Origin: Enterobacter asburiae
Lineage (GTDB): Bacteria > Pseudomonadota > Gammaproteobacteria > Enterobacterales > Enterobacteriaceae
Reading direction: 5' to 3'
NCBI RefSeq assembly: GCF_007035645.1
Contig: NZ_AP019632.1
Location: 2,480,001-2,544,000 of the forward strand
Length of the DNA stretch: 64,000 nt
In this document: piece after piece, positions 1 through 9,637 of the stretch
How positions within the stretch are numbered: the first letter of the stretch is position 1
How the letters are laid out: the number at the start of each line of letters is the position of its first letter
Notes under the pieces: model-generated
Database searches by the model: none
What the model was told of the DNA's origin: nothing
What the model saw: the letters and a program-made list of their open reading frames with translations, nothing else
Made by a program: the position numbers and the translations under genes

Positions 1-1062
1 GGGCCAGATTATCTGCAGGTCCGGGCGTTGGCGAACCGTCTCACGGACGCGATTGGCCAGTCCCCGTTCTCACGCGACGTTAACCAGACGGCCGGAGAGC
101 CGGAGAGGGTCATCACCCTTAAGGTGAATCAGACGGCGGCCAGAGCGGCGGGAATATCGTCAGAAAGCCTCGCCCGCACGCTGAACACCGTCTGGTCCGG
201 CAGCGTTGTCACCTCCATCAGGGATAACGACCGCCTTGTCGACGTGGTGCTGCGGGCCACGGACGATGCACGTCACAGCACCGCCACCCTCTCCTCGCTC
301 ACGATTCAGGGGAATGACGGTAAAAAAATTCCGCTCAGCGCCGTCGCGACGCCGGTCTGGGGCGTGGACGATCCGGTCGTCTGGCGTCGGCAGCGCGTGC
401 CCTTTATCACGGTGCAAACGGATCTTGCCCCGGGGCTGAAGGCTGAAGCGGTATCCGCGGCGCTGCGTCCGGCGGTCGACAAGCTGCGCGCGAGCCTGCC
501 CGCAGGTTACAGCATTGAAGAAGGCGGCGCGGTTGCCGAATCGGATAAGGGGAACAGCTCCGTCTTTACCGTTCTTCCGGTAACGCTGGTCCTCATGCTG
601 TTGCTGCTGATGCTTCAGCTGCGGCGATATTCCCGGATGCTGCTGGCCCTCCTGATGGCCCCGTTTGGCCTGCCGGGGATCGTGCTGGCTATGCTGCCCG
701 GCGGCACGCCGATGGGGTTTGTCGCGCTGCTGGGCGTCATCGCTCTGGCGGGGATGATCGTGCGCAACGCGGTGATACTGATTAGCGAGGTTGACAGCAA
801 TCTTGCTCAGGGAATGGCAAACGATGCCGCGATTATGGCGGCCGCGGAGCACCGGGCCAGACCCATCTGTCTGACCGCCTGCGCCGCCATTCTGGGCATG
901 ATCCCGATCTCTCATCAGGTCTTCTGGGGGCCAATGGCCTATGCGATTATCGGCGGGCTGCTGGTCGCGACGCTGGTGACGCTGACCGTGTTACCCGCGT
1001 CGTTTAGCCTGCTGTTACAGTGGGGAACTCAGCGCAACGCCGCAGAAGACGGGCTGCGCTGA
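1..1062 (+). CDS. RND multidrug efflux transporter, C-terminal part (5' truncated by window)
   Basis: The reading frame is open from the first base, so the gene starts upstream; the visible 353 residues are the C-terminal part of an AcrB/MexB-type proton-driven inner-membrane pump. A porter-domain stretch comes first. From about residue 185 of the visible part there is a run of hydrophobic helices, including LVLMLLLLMLQLRRYSR, then FVALLGVIALAGMIVRNAVIL and a last helix pair ending in TVLPASFSLLLQW. The GMIVRNAVIL segment and the downstream ARPICLTACAAILGMIPI are typical of the HAE-1 subfamily. Substrate and partner proteins cannot be told from this fragment. The family call is secure; a gene symbol is not justified. 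Confidence 0.9.
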   Translation, partial: GPDYLQVRALANRLTDAIGQSPFSRDVNQTAGEPERVITLKVNQTAARAAGISSESLARTLNTVWSGSVVTSIRDNDRLVDVVLRATDDARHSTATLSSLTIQGNDGKKIPLSAVATPVWGVDDPVVWRRQRVPFITVQTDLAPGLKAEAVSAALRPAVDKLRASLPAGYSIEEGGAVAESDKGNSSVFTVLPVTLVLMLLLLMLQLRRYSRMLLALLMAPFGLPGIVLAMLPGGTPMGFVALLGVIALAGMIVRNAVILISEVDSNLAQGMANDAAIMAAAEHRARPICLTACAAILGMIPISHQVFWGPMAYAIIGGLLVATLVTLTVLPASFSLLLQWGTQRNAAEDGLR

Positions 1063-1084
1063 GGCTCCATCGTTTCCCGGCAGA

Positions 1085-1852
1085 TTACGCGGCGGTCAGC
1101 CCAAAAAGGTCTTTCAGGACATGGCGGATTTCATCCTCCGCCAGCTGCCGCGTTTCAGTGCCGTTCGCCGTGATGGTTTTCAGCATATCGCCCAGTAAAA
1201 TCTGGCGTCCCTCCGGGCTGTGCTGCACCACTACCCGCTTCTGCACAAAGATGGCATCCGGGTGCGTGGAGTTAAGGTAGTTGGCCGGAACGAAGTCAAT
1301 CCATTCCTGAGGGGTGAGATCAAAGCCGTACTGCCGGGCCCATTCACCCTCAACCTTCGCCTCAAGCAGATACTCACCCTCCGCGCCGCGGCTTAGCCGA
1401 AACGTGTCGAAATCCTGCGTGATATCCACATCAAGCGTGTCCAGCGCCATCGGCGCACGAATGCCGTAGCTGCCGAACCCGAGGTCGCAAAGCCACTGTC
1501 GGCTATCTACCTCAGCGACGATCGCCATGTGGGTTTTCGGCCGCCGCGCGGGGTAGAACATCGGGCGCGCCGCCACGAAGCGGTAAGGGATCCCTAACGC
1601 CGCCAGCGCCATGGCAAAAAGCCCGTTTACCTCATAGCAGTAGCCGCCGCGCCCCTGCGTTAACACCTTATCGGCGATATCGTCTGGCGCCAGCGAGACA
1701 ACTTTGCCCGCCTGCACGTCCAGATTTTCAAAGGGAACGGAAAAGAGCTGATGACGCATCAGCGCATGCAGGGTGGCCGTATCGGCACCCGCCGGTCCGG
1801 TGTAGTTTATGCGTTTGAAATAGGTGGAAATGTTGAAGTTATCGCTGTGCAT
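1085..1852 (-). CDS. nhoA: Arylamine N-acetyltransferase (N-hydroxyarylamine O-acetyltransferase)
   Basis: A 255-residue cytoplasmic enzyme that transfers an acetyl group from acetyl-CoA to arylamines or N-hydroxyarylamines by a ping-pong mechanism. The Cys-His-Asp triad is visible: Cys72 in RGGYCYE, His108 in KTHMAI and Asp123 in CDLGFG. The N-terminal YFKRINYTG and the VPFENLDV segment are also typical of the NAT family. It is slightly shorter than E. coli NhoA (about 281 residues) because of a shorter C-terminal end. It is divergent from the MocR regulator at 1949 and converges on the RND gene end with 22 bases between. Regulation by the divergent MocR protein is possible but is inference. 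Confidence 0.9.
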   Translation of the reverse strand: MHSDNFNISTYFKRINYTGPAGADTATLHALMRHQLFSVPFENLDVQAGKVVSLAPDDIADKVLTQGRGGYCYEVNGLFAMALAALGIPYRFVAARPMFYPARRPKTHMAIVAEVDSRQWLCDLGFGSYGIRAPMALDTLDVDITQDFDTFRLSRGAEGEYLLEAKVEGEWARQYGFDLTPQEWIDFVPANYLNSTHPDAIFVQKRVVVQHSPEGRQILLGDMLKTITANGTETRQLAEDEIRHVLKDLFGLTAA

Positions 1853-1948
1853 AATGCCTCCTTGTCCTGAACATGCCGGACACTATAGATGGCGCGCATC
1901 ATTGGCTGTATAGTCAGTTTTATCGAAAATTAGCCTGAACAGTTACCC

Positions 1949-3388
1949 ATGTCTGCCCCGTCCCAGTCCGCTCCTCACTATCGCCGTATTGCGGATATGC
2001 TGCGTCTTACCATTACGTCCGGCGCGCTGCGCGCCGGTGACAGGATGATCTCCGCGCGCAAACTGGCCGAACGCGAGCGCGTTAGCCTTCCGACGGCGCT
2101 GGAGGCCCTTCGCTGCCTTGAGGCTGAAGGGCTGATCGTTGCGCGCCCGCGTTCAGGCTATTACATCCGCCAGACCAGCCAGCCCGCGCGTTCCACGCCG
2201 GGCCCGGTCCCCGTCACAATGTCCGCCGTGGCCCGGTCGCTGTTCAGCAGTGCAGAAGCCCGGCTGATCCCGCTGGGCGCCGCCCTGCCCGATCCCGCGT
2301 GGCTGCCGGGAGATGCCCTGCAGCGGGCGTTGCACTCTGCGGGCCGTCGTCTGGACGCGCATGGACAGAGCTACAGCCTGCCTCCGGGAAGGCGGGATTT
2401 GCGAAGCAAGATTGCCGCGCGCTCTGCCCAGTGGGGAGCCCGGTTCGGCGCGGACGATCTCATTATTACCGCAGGCGCGACGCAGGCGCTGCGCCTGGCC
2501 CTTCGGGCCGTGTGCCAGCCGGGTGACGTCGTGGCGATTGAGCAGCCCGCCTACTTTGGCACGCTCCTGCTGCTGGAGGATTTAGGCCTGAAGGCGTTAG
2601 CGATCTCCACCGACCCTGTGGAAGGCCTGCTGCTGGAACCGCTGGCGGACGCCATTCGCTGCCACCGCCCCGCGGCCGTTCTGGCCTCGCCCACGGTGCA
2701 AAATCCTTTGGGTGCCAGCATGCCCGTCGCGCGCAAGCAGGAACTGGTTGCCCTGCTTGAAGAGGCTGAAATTCCTTTAATTGAGGACGATGTTTACGGT
2801 GACCTGGTCGGCGAGGGGCAACGCCCTCCGGCCTGCAAGGCGTTCGACCAGAGCGGGAATGTGATTTACTGCAGTTCCCTGTCCAAAACGCTTGCGCCCG
2901 GATGGCGAATCGGCTGGATCGCCGCCGGACGCTACTCCCCGCAGGTCTTACAGGCCCGCATGGCCGGAGAATGGGCTGGCGCCCCGCTGCTGGAAGCGGC
3001 GACGAGCGAGGTTCTGGCGAGCGGCGACTACGATCGCCATCTGCGGCGGCTGAAGCGCCGGATCGCAGAGGGCGTTCGCGCCGTCGTGGCGCAGGTCAAG
3101 GCGAGCTTTCCGCCCGGTACGCGCGTTAACGTGCCCGCTGCCGGTTTCCTGCTGTGGGTTGAACTGCCTCAGCGGGTCAACGCGCTGGAGGTGCACCGTC
3201 GCGCGCTGGCGCTGGGTATTGGCGTCAGCCCTGGCCCTCTGTTTTCACCTGCCGCAGAGTTAACGCACTTTCTGCGGCTGAACTGCGCAAACGAACCCAC
3301 GCCCCGCCTGCTGAACGCCGTAGAACAGATTGGCGCGCTGTGTCACGAGCTGGCCGCTTTCACACCAGACTCTCCAGCCACTCGGTAA
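1949..3388 (+). CDS. MocR-type GntR/aminotransferase fusion transcription regulator
   Basis: A 479-residue regulator with an N-terminal GntR winged helix (about residues 8-75, AGDRMISARKLAERERVS) joined to a class I aminotransferase-like domain. The PLP-binding lysine is at about position 313 in SSLSKTLAPGWRIGW, and the PLP-contact segment ITAGATQALRLALRAV is present. Proteins of this kind (PdxR, GabR) sense PLP or an amino-acid adduct and often control a divergent gene, here the N-acetyltransferase. Its last 29 bases overlap the end of the convergent LysR gene. The family is certain; the regulon is unknown. Confidence 0.88.
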   Translation: MSAPSQSAPHYRRIADMLRLTITSGALRAGDRMISARKLAERERVSLPTALEALRCLEAEGLIVARPRSGYYIRQTSQPARSTPGPVPVTMSAVARSLFSSAEARLIPLGAALPDPAWLPGDALQRALHSAGRRLDAHGQSYSLPPGRRDLRSKIAARSAQWGARFGADDLIITAGATQALRLALRAVCQPGDVVAIEQPAYFGTLLLLEDLGLKALAISTDPVEGLLLEPLADAIRCHRPAAVLASPTVQNPLGASMPVARKQELVALLEEAEIPLIEDDVYGDLVGEGQRPPACKAFDQSGNVIYCSSLSKTLAPGWRIGWIAAGRYSPQVLQARMAGEWAGAPLLEAATSEVLASGDYDRHLRRLKRRIAEGVRAVVAQVKASFPPGTRVNVPAAGFLLWVELPQRVNALEVHRRALALGIGVSPGPLFSPAAELTHFLRLNCANEPTPRLLNAVEQIGALCHELAAFTPDSPATR

Positions 3389-4244
3389 AGACCCGCACCT
3401 TGCGGGAGAGGTGGCGGTGTGGATAGAGCAGTGACAGCTTGCGGTCCGGCGAGCGATAGTCCGGCAGGACTTCAACCAGAAGACCGCGGTCAATGTAAGG
3501 CTGGAGAAAGAGATTCATCCCCTGCATTAACCCCAGTCCGGCCAGACCTGCCGCGATGTAAGCTTCGGAGTTATCCACGACAAGCTTACCGGGCAGGGTA
3601 ATTTCCGCGATGCCTTCCGGCGTGGTAAACGTCCACGGATGAATTTGTCTGCTGCGGTTATTAATCCAGTTGATGGCCTGATGTTCGCGTAAATCATCCG
3701 GCGTTTCTGGCGTACCGTGCTTTGCCAGCCAGGCCGGGCTGGCGCAGGTCGTGATTTTGATGTTCCCGATTTTACGCGCGATATACTCGCCGTCGTCCAG
3801 CTCTCCCACCCGCAGCACGCAGTCCAGGCCATCCCGCAGCATATCCCGACGGCGGTCAGAGCTGCTCAGAATGATGTCGATCTCAGGATGCTGACGATAA
3901 AAATCAGGCAGATTAGGTATCACCCGCAGCGTGGCAAAAGAGACCGGCATATCCACACGCAGCTGGCCGTGTATTGCCCGGTCCGTACCAAACGACTCCA
4001 GTAATTCGTCCGCCTGCGCCAGCAGGGGTTTACTCCGGCGATAAAAGGCTTCCCCATCCGGGGTCAGGCTAATCCGACGCGTTGTGCGCTGCAGTAGCCG
4101 GGTGCCGCTGTGCTGCTCCAGAAGCTGTAACGCTTTGGTGACTGCCGGACGATGGATCTGCAGATTCTCCGCCGCCTGGCTAAGACTGCCTGACTCAACA
4201 ATTTCAATAAAAATTCGAATAGATTCAAAGAGGTTTATTTGCAT
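3360..4244 (-). CDS. LysR-family transcription regulator
   Basis: A 294-residue LysR regulator. The start is taken at the ATG at 4244, giving MQINLFESIRIFIEIVESGSL, which is where the LysR helix-turn-helix normally begins; an in-frame ATG at 4331 would add 29 atypical residues. The winged HTH spans about residues 5-65 (SLSQAAENLQIHRPAVTKAL, then RLLQRTTRRISLTPDGEAFY), followed by a periplasmic-binding-like effector domain. It is divergent from the nitronate monooxygenase at 4380 and probably regulates it, which is the usual LysR arrangement. Effector unknown. Confidence 0.88.
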   Translation of the reverse strand: MQINLFESIRIFIEIVESGSLSQAAENLQIHRPAVTKALQLLEQHSGTRLLQRTTRRISLTPDGEAFYRRSKPLLAQADELLESFGTDRAIHGQLRVDMPVSFATLRVIPNLPDFYRQHPEIDIILSSSDRRRDMLRDGLDCVLRVGELDDGEYIARKIGNIKITTCASPAWLAKHGTPETPDDLREHQAINWINNRSRQIHPWTFTTPEGIAEITLPGKLVVDNSEAYIAAGLAGLGLMQGMNLFLQPYIDRGLLVEVLPDYRSPDRKLSLLYPHRHLSRKVRVFTEWLESLV

Positions 4245-4379
4245 AAGGAATGCTTTTGCCGCGAGCAGAATAATATAATTGTTATTAATTTTATAACAGT
4301 GATGAATCTTTTTGGCTATTTTTCCTAACAATCCTCCGCCCTACACTCTTCCCCATTCAAACGTGAGGGAGAGTCTGCT

Positions 4380-5360
4380 ATGAAAAATAACCGTATTTGT
4401 CAGATCCTGGGCATCGAAAAACCTGTTATTCAGGGGCCGTTATCCTGGCTCACCGATGCCCGCTTGGTCGCAGCGGTCAGCAATGCCGGAGGGCTCGGCG
4501 TGCTGGGGCCCAATGCCGGTTTAACCGCCGACACCGCGGTCTCCACGCCGGAAGAGACCGCCGAAAAAATGCGCGAAGAAATTCGTAAAACCAAACGGCT
4601 GACCGAAAAACCCTTTGGCGTGAACCTGATCCCCACGGCCGTTAATGACGTCTGGACAGGGCCTATTCTTCAGGTGGTGAAAGACGAAGGCGTCAGGGCC
4701 GTGGTGTATACGGGCTACGGGGAAGGCAGCATTATTCCCGCGCTGTTCCGCGAGTTAAAAGAGGCGGGTATCGCCATTATCTACCGCGATATCAACCCAA
4801 CGCCTGAGAACACCCGCCTCGCAGAAGAAATGGGGGCTGACATTATCGTCGCCACCGGTTTTGATGAGGGCGGGACGTTACCCGCAACGGTGCTTGGCAC
4901 CTTTTCCATCGTGCCGCTGATTGCCGATGCCGTGAAGCACATCCCGGTAATGGCCGCGGGCGGCATTACCGACAGTCGCACCGCCAGAGCGGCGCATGCA
5001 TTGGGCGCGGAAGGCGTGTTTGCCGGTTCAGTGTTTATCAGCACGGAAGAAAGCCGCGTGCCGCAGGGGGTCAAAGAGAAAATCGTTGCCGCCAACGGTC
5101 TCGATTTACTGCTTTTCCGCACCGTGCCCCATTACTACCGCGCTCTTCCCGGCAGGCTGGCGGAAAAACTGGCGGCGATGGATAAAGCTGGCGCAAGCAA
5201 CGACGCGCTGGGCAAGGCGATGGGAGGATTACGGGGCCTGCGCCTGGGCATGCTGGAAGATAATACCGATGAAGGCTATATCGCGCTCGGCACGGGGATT
5301 GGGAACATCCGCAGCGTGAAAAGCGTGGCCGAGGTTGTGAATGCGTTAACGGTTGAGTAA
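4380..5360 (+). CDS. Nitronate monooxygenase / FabK-like flavin oxidoreductase
   Basis: A 326-residue FMN-dependent TIM-barrel protein of the 2-nitropropane dioxygenase family. Visible marks are the N-terminal PVIQGPLSWLTDARLVAAVSNAGGLG, the glycine-rich phosphate-binding PVMAAGGITDSR at about residues 190-201 and GAEGVFAGSVFISTEES. Members oxidise propionate 3-nitronate or alkyl nitronates, and relatives include the enoyl-ACP reductase FabK. The active-site pattern alone does not settle the substrate. A ribosome-binding GAGGGAG lies just before the start. A strong hairpin follows the stop. Confidence 0.85.
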   Translation: MKNNRICQILGIEKPVIQGPLSWLTDARLVAAVSNAGGLGVLGPNAGLTADTAVSTPEETAEKMREEIRKTKRLTEKPFGVNLIPTAVNDVWTGPILQVVKDEGVRAVVYTGYGEGSIIPALFRELKEAGIAIIYRDINPTPENTRLAEEMGADIIVATGFDEGGTLPATVLGTFSIVPLIADAVKHIPVMAAGGITDSRTARAAHALGAEGVFAGSVFISTEESRVPQGVKEKIVAANGLDLLLFRTVPHYYRALPGRLAEKLAAMDKAGASNDALGKAMGGLRGLRLGMLEDNTDEGYIALGTGIGNIRSVKSVAEVVNALTVE

Positions 5361-5367
5361 GCACCCA

Positions 5368-5391
5368 GCGTCCTGGCCTGCCCCAGGACGC
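5368..5391. terminator. Hairpin between convergent genes
   Basis: A perfect 9-bp stem (GCGTCCTGG / CCAGGACGC) with a six-base loop sits between the ends of the flavin oxidoreductase and the SDR gene. There is no clear T run on either side, so it may be a processing stop or a weak bidirectional terminator. Confidence 0.4.
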
Positions 5392-5399
5392 CCGGCTCA

Positions 5400-6455
5400 T
5401 CAGGGAATAATCCGCGCGGCTCTCAGCTGCGCGAACAGGCTGAAAAACATCTCATCGGTCGCCTGCATTTGCGTGAAGCCCGCCCTGCGCAGCTTGCTCC
5501 CGTCACCAAACATGTCGTAATTCCAGCCAAAGACAAAATCGGCAAAATGCCCGTCGCTCAGCTGCAAAATATCCGCTTCCGCCAGCCGTTCTTCGGCAAG
5601 CTCGCGCCATACGCCGCGATAGTCGTTAAACAGCTGATGAAATGACAGACTCACCGGCGGCGCAGAGTCCAGTTCAAACCAGCGTGCGATGCGCGGCCAC
5701 AGCTCGCTCCAGCGCCAGATATCGCCATTGTTCACGTTGAACGCCTGATTCTGTGCCGCAGGTGACGCGGCGGCCCACACCGTGGCCTCGGCCAGCAGCC
5801 CGGCGTCGGTATGGTCGACGATGCTGTGCCAGGCCTGTTCCGAACCGGGGAAGCGCAGCGGTAAACCCTGCGCCCTGCACAGGGAGGCGTACAGGGCGAT
5901 GCTCAGCGCAAGGTTCATGGCATTGCCCGGTACCGGGCTCCCCACCACGCCCGGCCTGATGGCATTCCAGTGCCAGTCTTTCCCCCGCTGAAACTGGCTG
6001 AGCCACGCGAGCTGCGCGGCGTTAAATTCGGCACCCGGCACGCCGGGATCGCTTTCCCGCGCCGGGGTTTTAAACGGCCCCAGATGCGCACCATAGACTT
6101 TGTACCCCTGCATCAGGCTGACCGTCTGCAAAGGTGCCGTTTTTTCGAGGGTGCTGACCAGATTGCGCAGCATGGTGACGTTCGGCTCAACCATGTCCGT
6201 CCAGTTCGCCGCGTTCGCCCAGGCGCTGTAAAAGATGTGGGTAATACCGTTCAGGGCGTGCAGCGCCCTTGCGGTGTCCTGCGCATCCAGTAAATCAACG
6301 TTCACCATGGGAATGCCGTCCGGATGGGTTACCTCGCGGCGACTGAGGCCGATCACTTCCCACTGATGGTGCAGGAGCGTGTTGACCAGCTGTCTGCCGA
6401 CAATGCCGCTGGCCCCCGCGACCAGGGCGACGTTGTGCTGCTGCATCTTATTCAT
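5400..6455 (-). CDS. Extended short-chain dehydrogenase/reductase (NAD-dependent epimerase-like, PRISE-type)
   Basis: A 351-residue Rossmann-fold oxidoreductase. The nucleotide-binding motif GASGIVGRQL lies near the N-terminus. The start is placed at the ATG at 6455, preceded by GGAG at a good distance; an upstream in-frame start would add 26 residues with no domain character. MQGYKVYG stands where extended SDRs carry the catalytic Tyr/Lys, in a form reminiscent of progesterone 5-beta-reductase/iridoid synthase-like (PRISE) proteins. Substrate is unknown. It is divergent from a LysR regulator 97 bases away that probably controls it. Confidence 0.8.
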   Translation of the reverse strand: MNKMQQHNVALVAGASGIVGRQLVNTLLHHQWEVIGLSRREVTHPDGIPMVNVDLLDAQDTARALHALNGITHIFYSAWANAANWTDMVEPNVTMLRNLVSTLEKTAPLQTVSLMQGYKVYGAHLGPFKTPARESDPGVPGAEFNAAQLAWLSQFQRGKDWHWNAIRPGVVGSPVPGNAMNLALSIALYASLCRAQGLPLRFPGSEQAWHSIVDHTDAGLLAEATVWAAASPAAQNQAFNVNNGDIWRWSELWPRIARWFELDSAPPVSLSFHQLFNDYRGVWRELAEERLAEADILQLSDGHFADFVFGWNYDMFGDGSKLRRAGFTQMQATDEMFFSLFAQLRAARIIP

Positions 6456-6552
6456 GGTGTTTCTCCGCAAAGGGTGACAGACGCAGTGTGATCTATTATT
6501 TTTTCTGGAGATATCCCCTGAAACCGATGGCACTTATAAGCAGAATCATTAA

Positions 6553-7440
6553 ATGAATAATAAGCTCACCGCCATTTCTACCTTTCTACGCGTCGCTGAA
6601 GCGGGCTCGTTTTCAGCGGCCGCCCGTCAGACCGGCATTAAGCAGTCCGCCGTCAGTCAACAGATCGCGGCGCTTGAGGATGAGCTTGGCGTGGTGCTGC
6701 TGCACCGTACGACGCGTACGATGAAGCTGACCGAACAGGGTGAACGTTACCGGCGTGATATGCAGCTTGTGCTGGACGCCATGGGGGAAGCGGAGAGGCG
6801 TTTACATCCTGCCGACCATCGCGTTCAGGGACGCGTCCATGTCCAGTTGCCGAGCGGCCTGGGGCAGATTTTTTTGCCGCATCTGCTGGCGCTGCAGCAC
6901 CTGCATCCCGAACTGCAGCTGATGCTTTCCCTGGATGACCGCCTTGCCGATCTGGTGACGGAGGGCGTGGATGTCGCGATACGGCTGGGCAGTGAGCCTC
7001 CGCAGGCGCACGCGGCTCGCGTGCTGGCGCGTATTGAAGCCGCGCTGTTTGCCGCTCCCGGTTTTCAGGTGGTACACGCCGTCAGCGAGCTGGCGACGCT
7101 GCCACACGTACGGTTCAGCGGTATTCCGCTGGATGCCCCCCTGCGCCTGATGTCCGACGAGGAAACGGTCGAGATCAACGTGAATACTGTTTTCCGAGCC
7201 AACACCAGCGACGCGCTGCTGCAGGCGCTGGAATCCGGCATGGGTATCGGCGGCATGCAGCGACCGCTCGTGGACAGGGCGCTGCAGGCGGGCACGCTGG
7301 TACCGGTGCTGCCCGACTGGCGGTTACCCGATCGCTTCCTCTATGCCGTCTACCCTGACGCCCGCTTTATTCCACAGCGCGTCAGAAAGGTCGTCAGCGT
7401 AATCGAGCAGTTACTGCCTGAAATACTCAAGAAAAATTGA
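6553..7440 (+). CDS. LysR-family transcription regulator
   Basis: A 295-residue LysR protein of the subgroup in which short-chain dehydrogenases are common divergent targets. The HTH is clear at the N-terminus (SFSAAARQTGIKQSAVSQQIAALEDELG split across two helices), followed by the wing VLLHRTTRTMKLTEQG and an effector-binding domain. It faces the SDR gene. No effector can be assigned. Confidence 0.87.
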   Translation: MNNKLTAISTFLRVAEAGSFSAAARQTGIKQSAVSQQIAALEDELGVVLLHRTTRTMKLTEQGERYRRDMQLVLDAMGEAERRLHPADHRVQGRVHVQLPSGLGQIFLPHLLALQHLHPELQLMLSLDDRLADLVTEGVDVAIRLGSEPPQAHAARVLARIEAALFAAPGFQVVHAVSELATLPHVRFSGIPLDAPLRLMSDEETVEINVNTVFRANTSDALLQALESGMGIGGMQRPLVDRALQAGTLVPVLPDWRLPDRFLYAVYPDARFIPQRVRKVVSVIEQLLPEILKKN

Positions 7441-7523
7441 TTGTTTCCGCCGTAAATGACGTGCATTTTTTAACCGCCAGGAATAGAGTGTTTTTACCGT
7501 ATCCTCCTCTTTCTGGAGCACTT

Positions 7524-7793
7524 ATGCCGGATTACCGTTTTTTCCAAAAAGGCCCGAACCTCATTGCGATCGAGAGCGCAAACACCGATGCGGCCGCTCA
7601 GCTCATCGCTCAGGGGTTTGAAAAACAGTTTGAGGAGATTGGCGCCGCGGATGAAAAAGAGGCGCTTACCCGCCTTGCCGATATCCGTAAAAATAACGAG
7701 ATCGATCGCCATAACTTCCTGGCCGGAGCGGGCCAAATGCCGTGGATTGGCGTGCTGACGGCTGCGGCAACCTGGTTGACGCAAAAGAAATAA
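7524..7793 (+). CDS. Small conserved hypothetical protein (89 aa)
   Basis: I do not recognise a function. The start is the ATG at 7524, which has CTGGAG seven bases upstream; an earlier in-frame start at 7437 would overlap the LysR stop and encode an unlikely leader. The protein is soluble-looking and acidic in the middle (GFEKQFEEIGAADEKEALTRL), and ends in a short hydrophobic stretch, MPWIGVLTAAATWL, that could be a membrane-contact helix. It converges with umuC 12 bases downstream. Confidence 0.65.
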   Translation: MPDYRFFQKGPNLIAIESANTDAAAQLIAQGFEKQFEEIGAADEKEALTRLADIRKNNEIDRHNFLAGAGQMPWIGVLTAAATWLTQKK

Positions 7794-7805
7794 CGCAACC
7801 ATCTT

Positions 7806-9068
7806 CTACTTCGCCACCGGCAAATCGGCGTACCGCGTCGTATAGGCCGGTGACAGCATCTCACGCTTCATCGCCCAGGATTTCTCAATACCCTGCCCGG
7901 CAAACCATATCTTCCCTTTGCCGGAATGATTCAGGCTGTCGATCGTTTCCATCAGCGCCGCGCTGTTGGCGCGCAGGCGATTATCGTCAAACAAGTTAAG
8001 CTGGGCGACGCCGCTGCTGAAAAAGTCCGCAAGCATGACCCCGGCTTTCATATAGCGATAGCCGTCGAGCCATATACGCCCCAGCGCCTCCGTGGCGGCG
8101 CGGATGATATCCCGTGAGTCATTGGTAGGCGTCATCAGGGTGACGGAAGCCTGATTGCCGTAATAAATTTCGTTATCCGCGTGCGGGCTGGTGCGCACAA
8201 ACACGCTGATAAAACAACAGTATTGATGCTCGCCGCGCAGTTTTTCCGCAGCGCGTTCCGCGTAGGCGCAAATGGCCTGGTGCATCTCTTCATATTGGGT
8301 AATACGGTGTCCAAACGAACGGCTACAGATGATTTGCTGCTTGGTGGGGGTGAACTCCTCCAGATCAAGACAGGGCTCACCGCGCAGCTCGCGGGCCGTC
8401 CGCTCCAGTACCACGTTGAAATGTTTGCGGATGACCCAGGACGACGCTTCCGCCAGCTCCAGCGCCGTGGTAATGCCCATAGCGTTGAGCTTTTTCGTGA
8501 TGCGCCGCCCTACGCCCCACACCTCCTCTACCGGAACCTTTTCCAGCAGCTTACGCTGCCGCTCGCGGCCTGAGAGATCGACCACGCCGCCCGTGCTGGC
8601 CCAGCGTTTCGCCGCATAGTTGGCCAGCTTTGCAAGGGTTTTGGTCGGGGCAATACCGACGCCAACGGTTAGGCCCGTATTTTTAAAGACCTCTGTGCGC
8701 ATCTGGTGACCGAACGCTTCCAGCGACAGGCAGTGGCTGACCCCTGAAACGTTCACGAACGCTTCATCGATGGAGTAAATCTCTATTGCCGGGGCGAGAT
8801 CGGTCAGCGTCTGCATGACCCGACTGCTGAGATCGGCATACAGCGCATAGTTCGAGCTAAAGACGTAAACTTTTGACGGATATAGCTTTTCTTTGAATTT
8901 AAAATACGGCTCACCCATTTTTATGCCGAACTGCTTTGCCTCCCGCGACAGCGAAATGATGCAGCCGTCGTTATTGGACACCACCACGATGGGTTTCCCC
9001 TGCAGATCGGGGCGGAAGACCCGCTCGCAGGAGGCGTAAAAGCTATTCACATCAACCAGCGCGAACAT
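7806..9068 (-). CDS. umuC: DNA polymerase V catalytic subunit UmuC (chromosomal copy)
   Basis: A 420-residue Y-family translesion DNA polymerase, close to the E. coli UmuC length of 422. The catalytic Asp6 ([15 protein letters not shown]) and the YSIDEAF motif with the Asp-Glu pair near residue 101 are present, as is a beta-clamp binding motif AQLNLFD near residue 360. The start at 9068 removes a spurious 29-residue extension. The gene overlaps umuD by 17 bases, so translation is coupled. It acts with cleaved UmuD' and RecA at stalled forks during SOS. A second UmuC is encoded at 33987 in the prophage. Confidence 0.96.
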   Translation of the reverse strand: MFALVDVNSFYASCERVFRPDLQGKPIVVVSNNDGCIISLSREAKQFGIKMGEPYFKFKEKLYPSKVYVFSSNYALYADLSSRVMQTLTDLAPAIEIYSIDEAFVNVSGVSHCLSLEAFGHQMRTEVFKNTGLTVGVGIAPTKTLAKLANYAAKRWASTGGVVDLSGRERQRKLLEKVPVEEVWGVGRRITKKLNAMGITTALELAEASSWVIRKHFNVVLERTARELRGEPCLDLEEFTPTKQQIICSRSFGHRITQYEEMHQAICAYAERAAEKLRGEHQYCCFISVFVRTSPHADNEIYYGNQASVTLMTPTNDSRDIIRAATEALGRIWLDGYRYMKAGVMLADFFSSGVAQLNLFDDNRLRANSAALMETIDSLNHSGKGKIWFAGQGIEKSWAMKREMLSPAYTTRYADLPVAK

Positions 9069-9486
9069 GTTTATGCGTTTTGAGCGTGTGGGTGACGACG
9101 CCGAAGATCTGCAGCTCCTCTTCAGACTGAAAGGTAATCGGCTGATAGCGGGCATTATGCGGCAGAAGTCTCAGAACCGGACGGGTCTGTAGCTCTTTCA
9201 CCGTAAACTCACCGGCGACCGACGCCACGACGATATCCCCGTGTTCGGCATTTAACGAACGATCGACCACCAGCAGATCGCCGTCGCCGATCCCCGCCCC
9301 AATCATGGAGTCTCCACTCACCTTGATAAAATAGGTCGCACTGGGGTGTCTGACTGCCAGCCGGTTAAGATCGAGACGATCCTCCACATAATCCTGCGCC
9401 GGGCTGGGGAAACCACAGGCAACGCGTTCTAAAAACAAAGGTAATTCAATGTCTTGTTTTGGGTGATAAGAAAAGAGAGTGTCCAT
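9052..9486 (-). CDS. umuD: SOS mutagenesis protein UmuD (chromosomal copy)
   Basis: A 144-residue S24-family self-cleaving protein, slightly longer than the 139 residues of E. coli UmuD. The cleavage site Cys24-Gly25 (RVACGF) and the catalytic pair Ser60 (GDSM) and Lys97 (FTVKEL) are at the canonical positions. RecA filaments stimulate loss of the N-terminal 24 residues, giving UmuD', which activates UmuC. A near-perfect LexA box lies 19 bases upstream, so the operon is DNA-damage inducible. The last 17 bases overlap umuC. Confidence 0.96.
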   Translation of the reverse strand: MDTLFSYHPKQDIELPLFLERVACGFPSPAQDYVEDRLDLNRLAVRHPSATYFIKVSGDSMIGAGIGDGDLLVVDRSLNAEHGDIVVASVAGEFTVKELQTRPVLRLLPHNARYQPITFQSEEELQIFGVVTHTLKTHKHVRAG

Positions 9487-9504
9487 AATGCCTTTCTCGC
9501 CAGG

Positions 9505-9524
9505 TACTGTATATAAATACAGTA
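9505..9524. promoter_or_regulatory. LexA (SOS) box of umuDC
   Basis: TACTGTATATAAATACAGTA is a 20-bp palindrome with CTGT-N8-ACAG cores. It differs from the consensus-like TACTGTATATATATACAGTA at one central base. It lies directly upstream of umuD on the minus strand, as expected for tight SOS repression. Confidence 0.95.
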
Positions 9525-9637
9525 TTACGGATTATGGACAAGGATCAAGGTCATTTCCAAAGGCGAACCCAAACGCGTTGAAGTTTGAGCGGTTTTAATT
9601 TAGCAACGTTGCCCGCCGTTAACAGGCCTGACAGCAC

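Noticed and set aside
160..915. 251-codon minus-strand frame over the RND gene
   Set aside because: Mirror frame of a high-GC coding region; Arg/His/Gln-rich, no domain, and the plus-strand frame is a clear RND pump.
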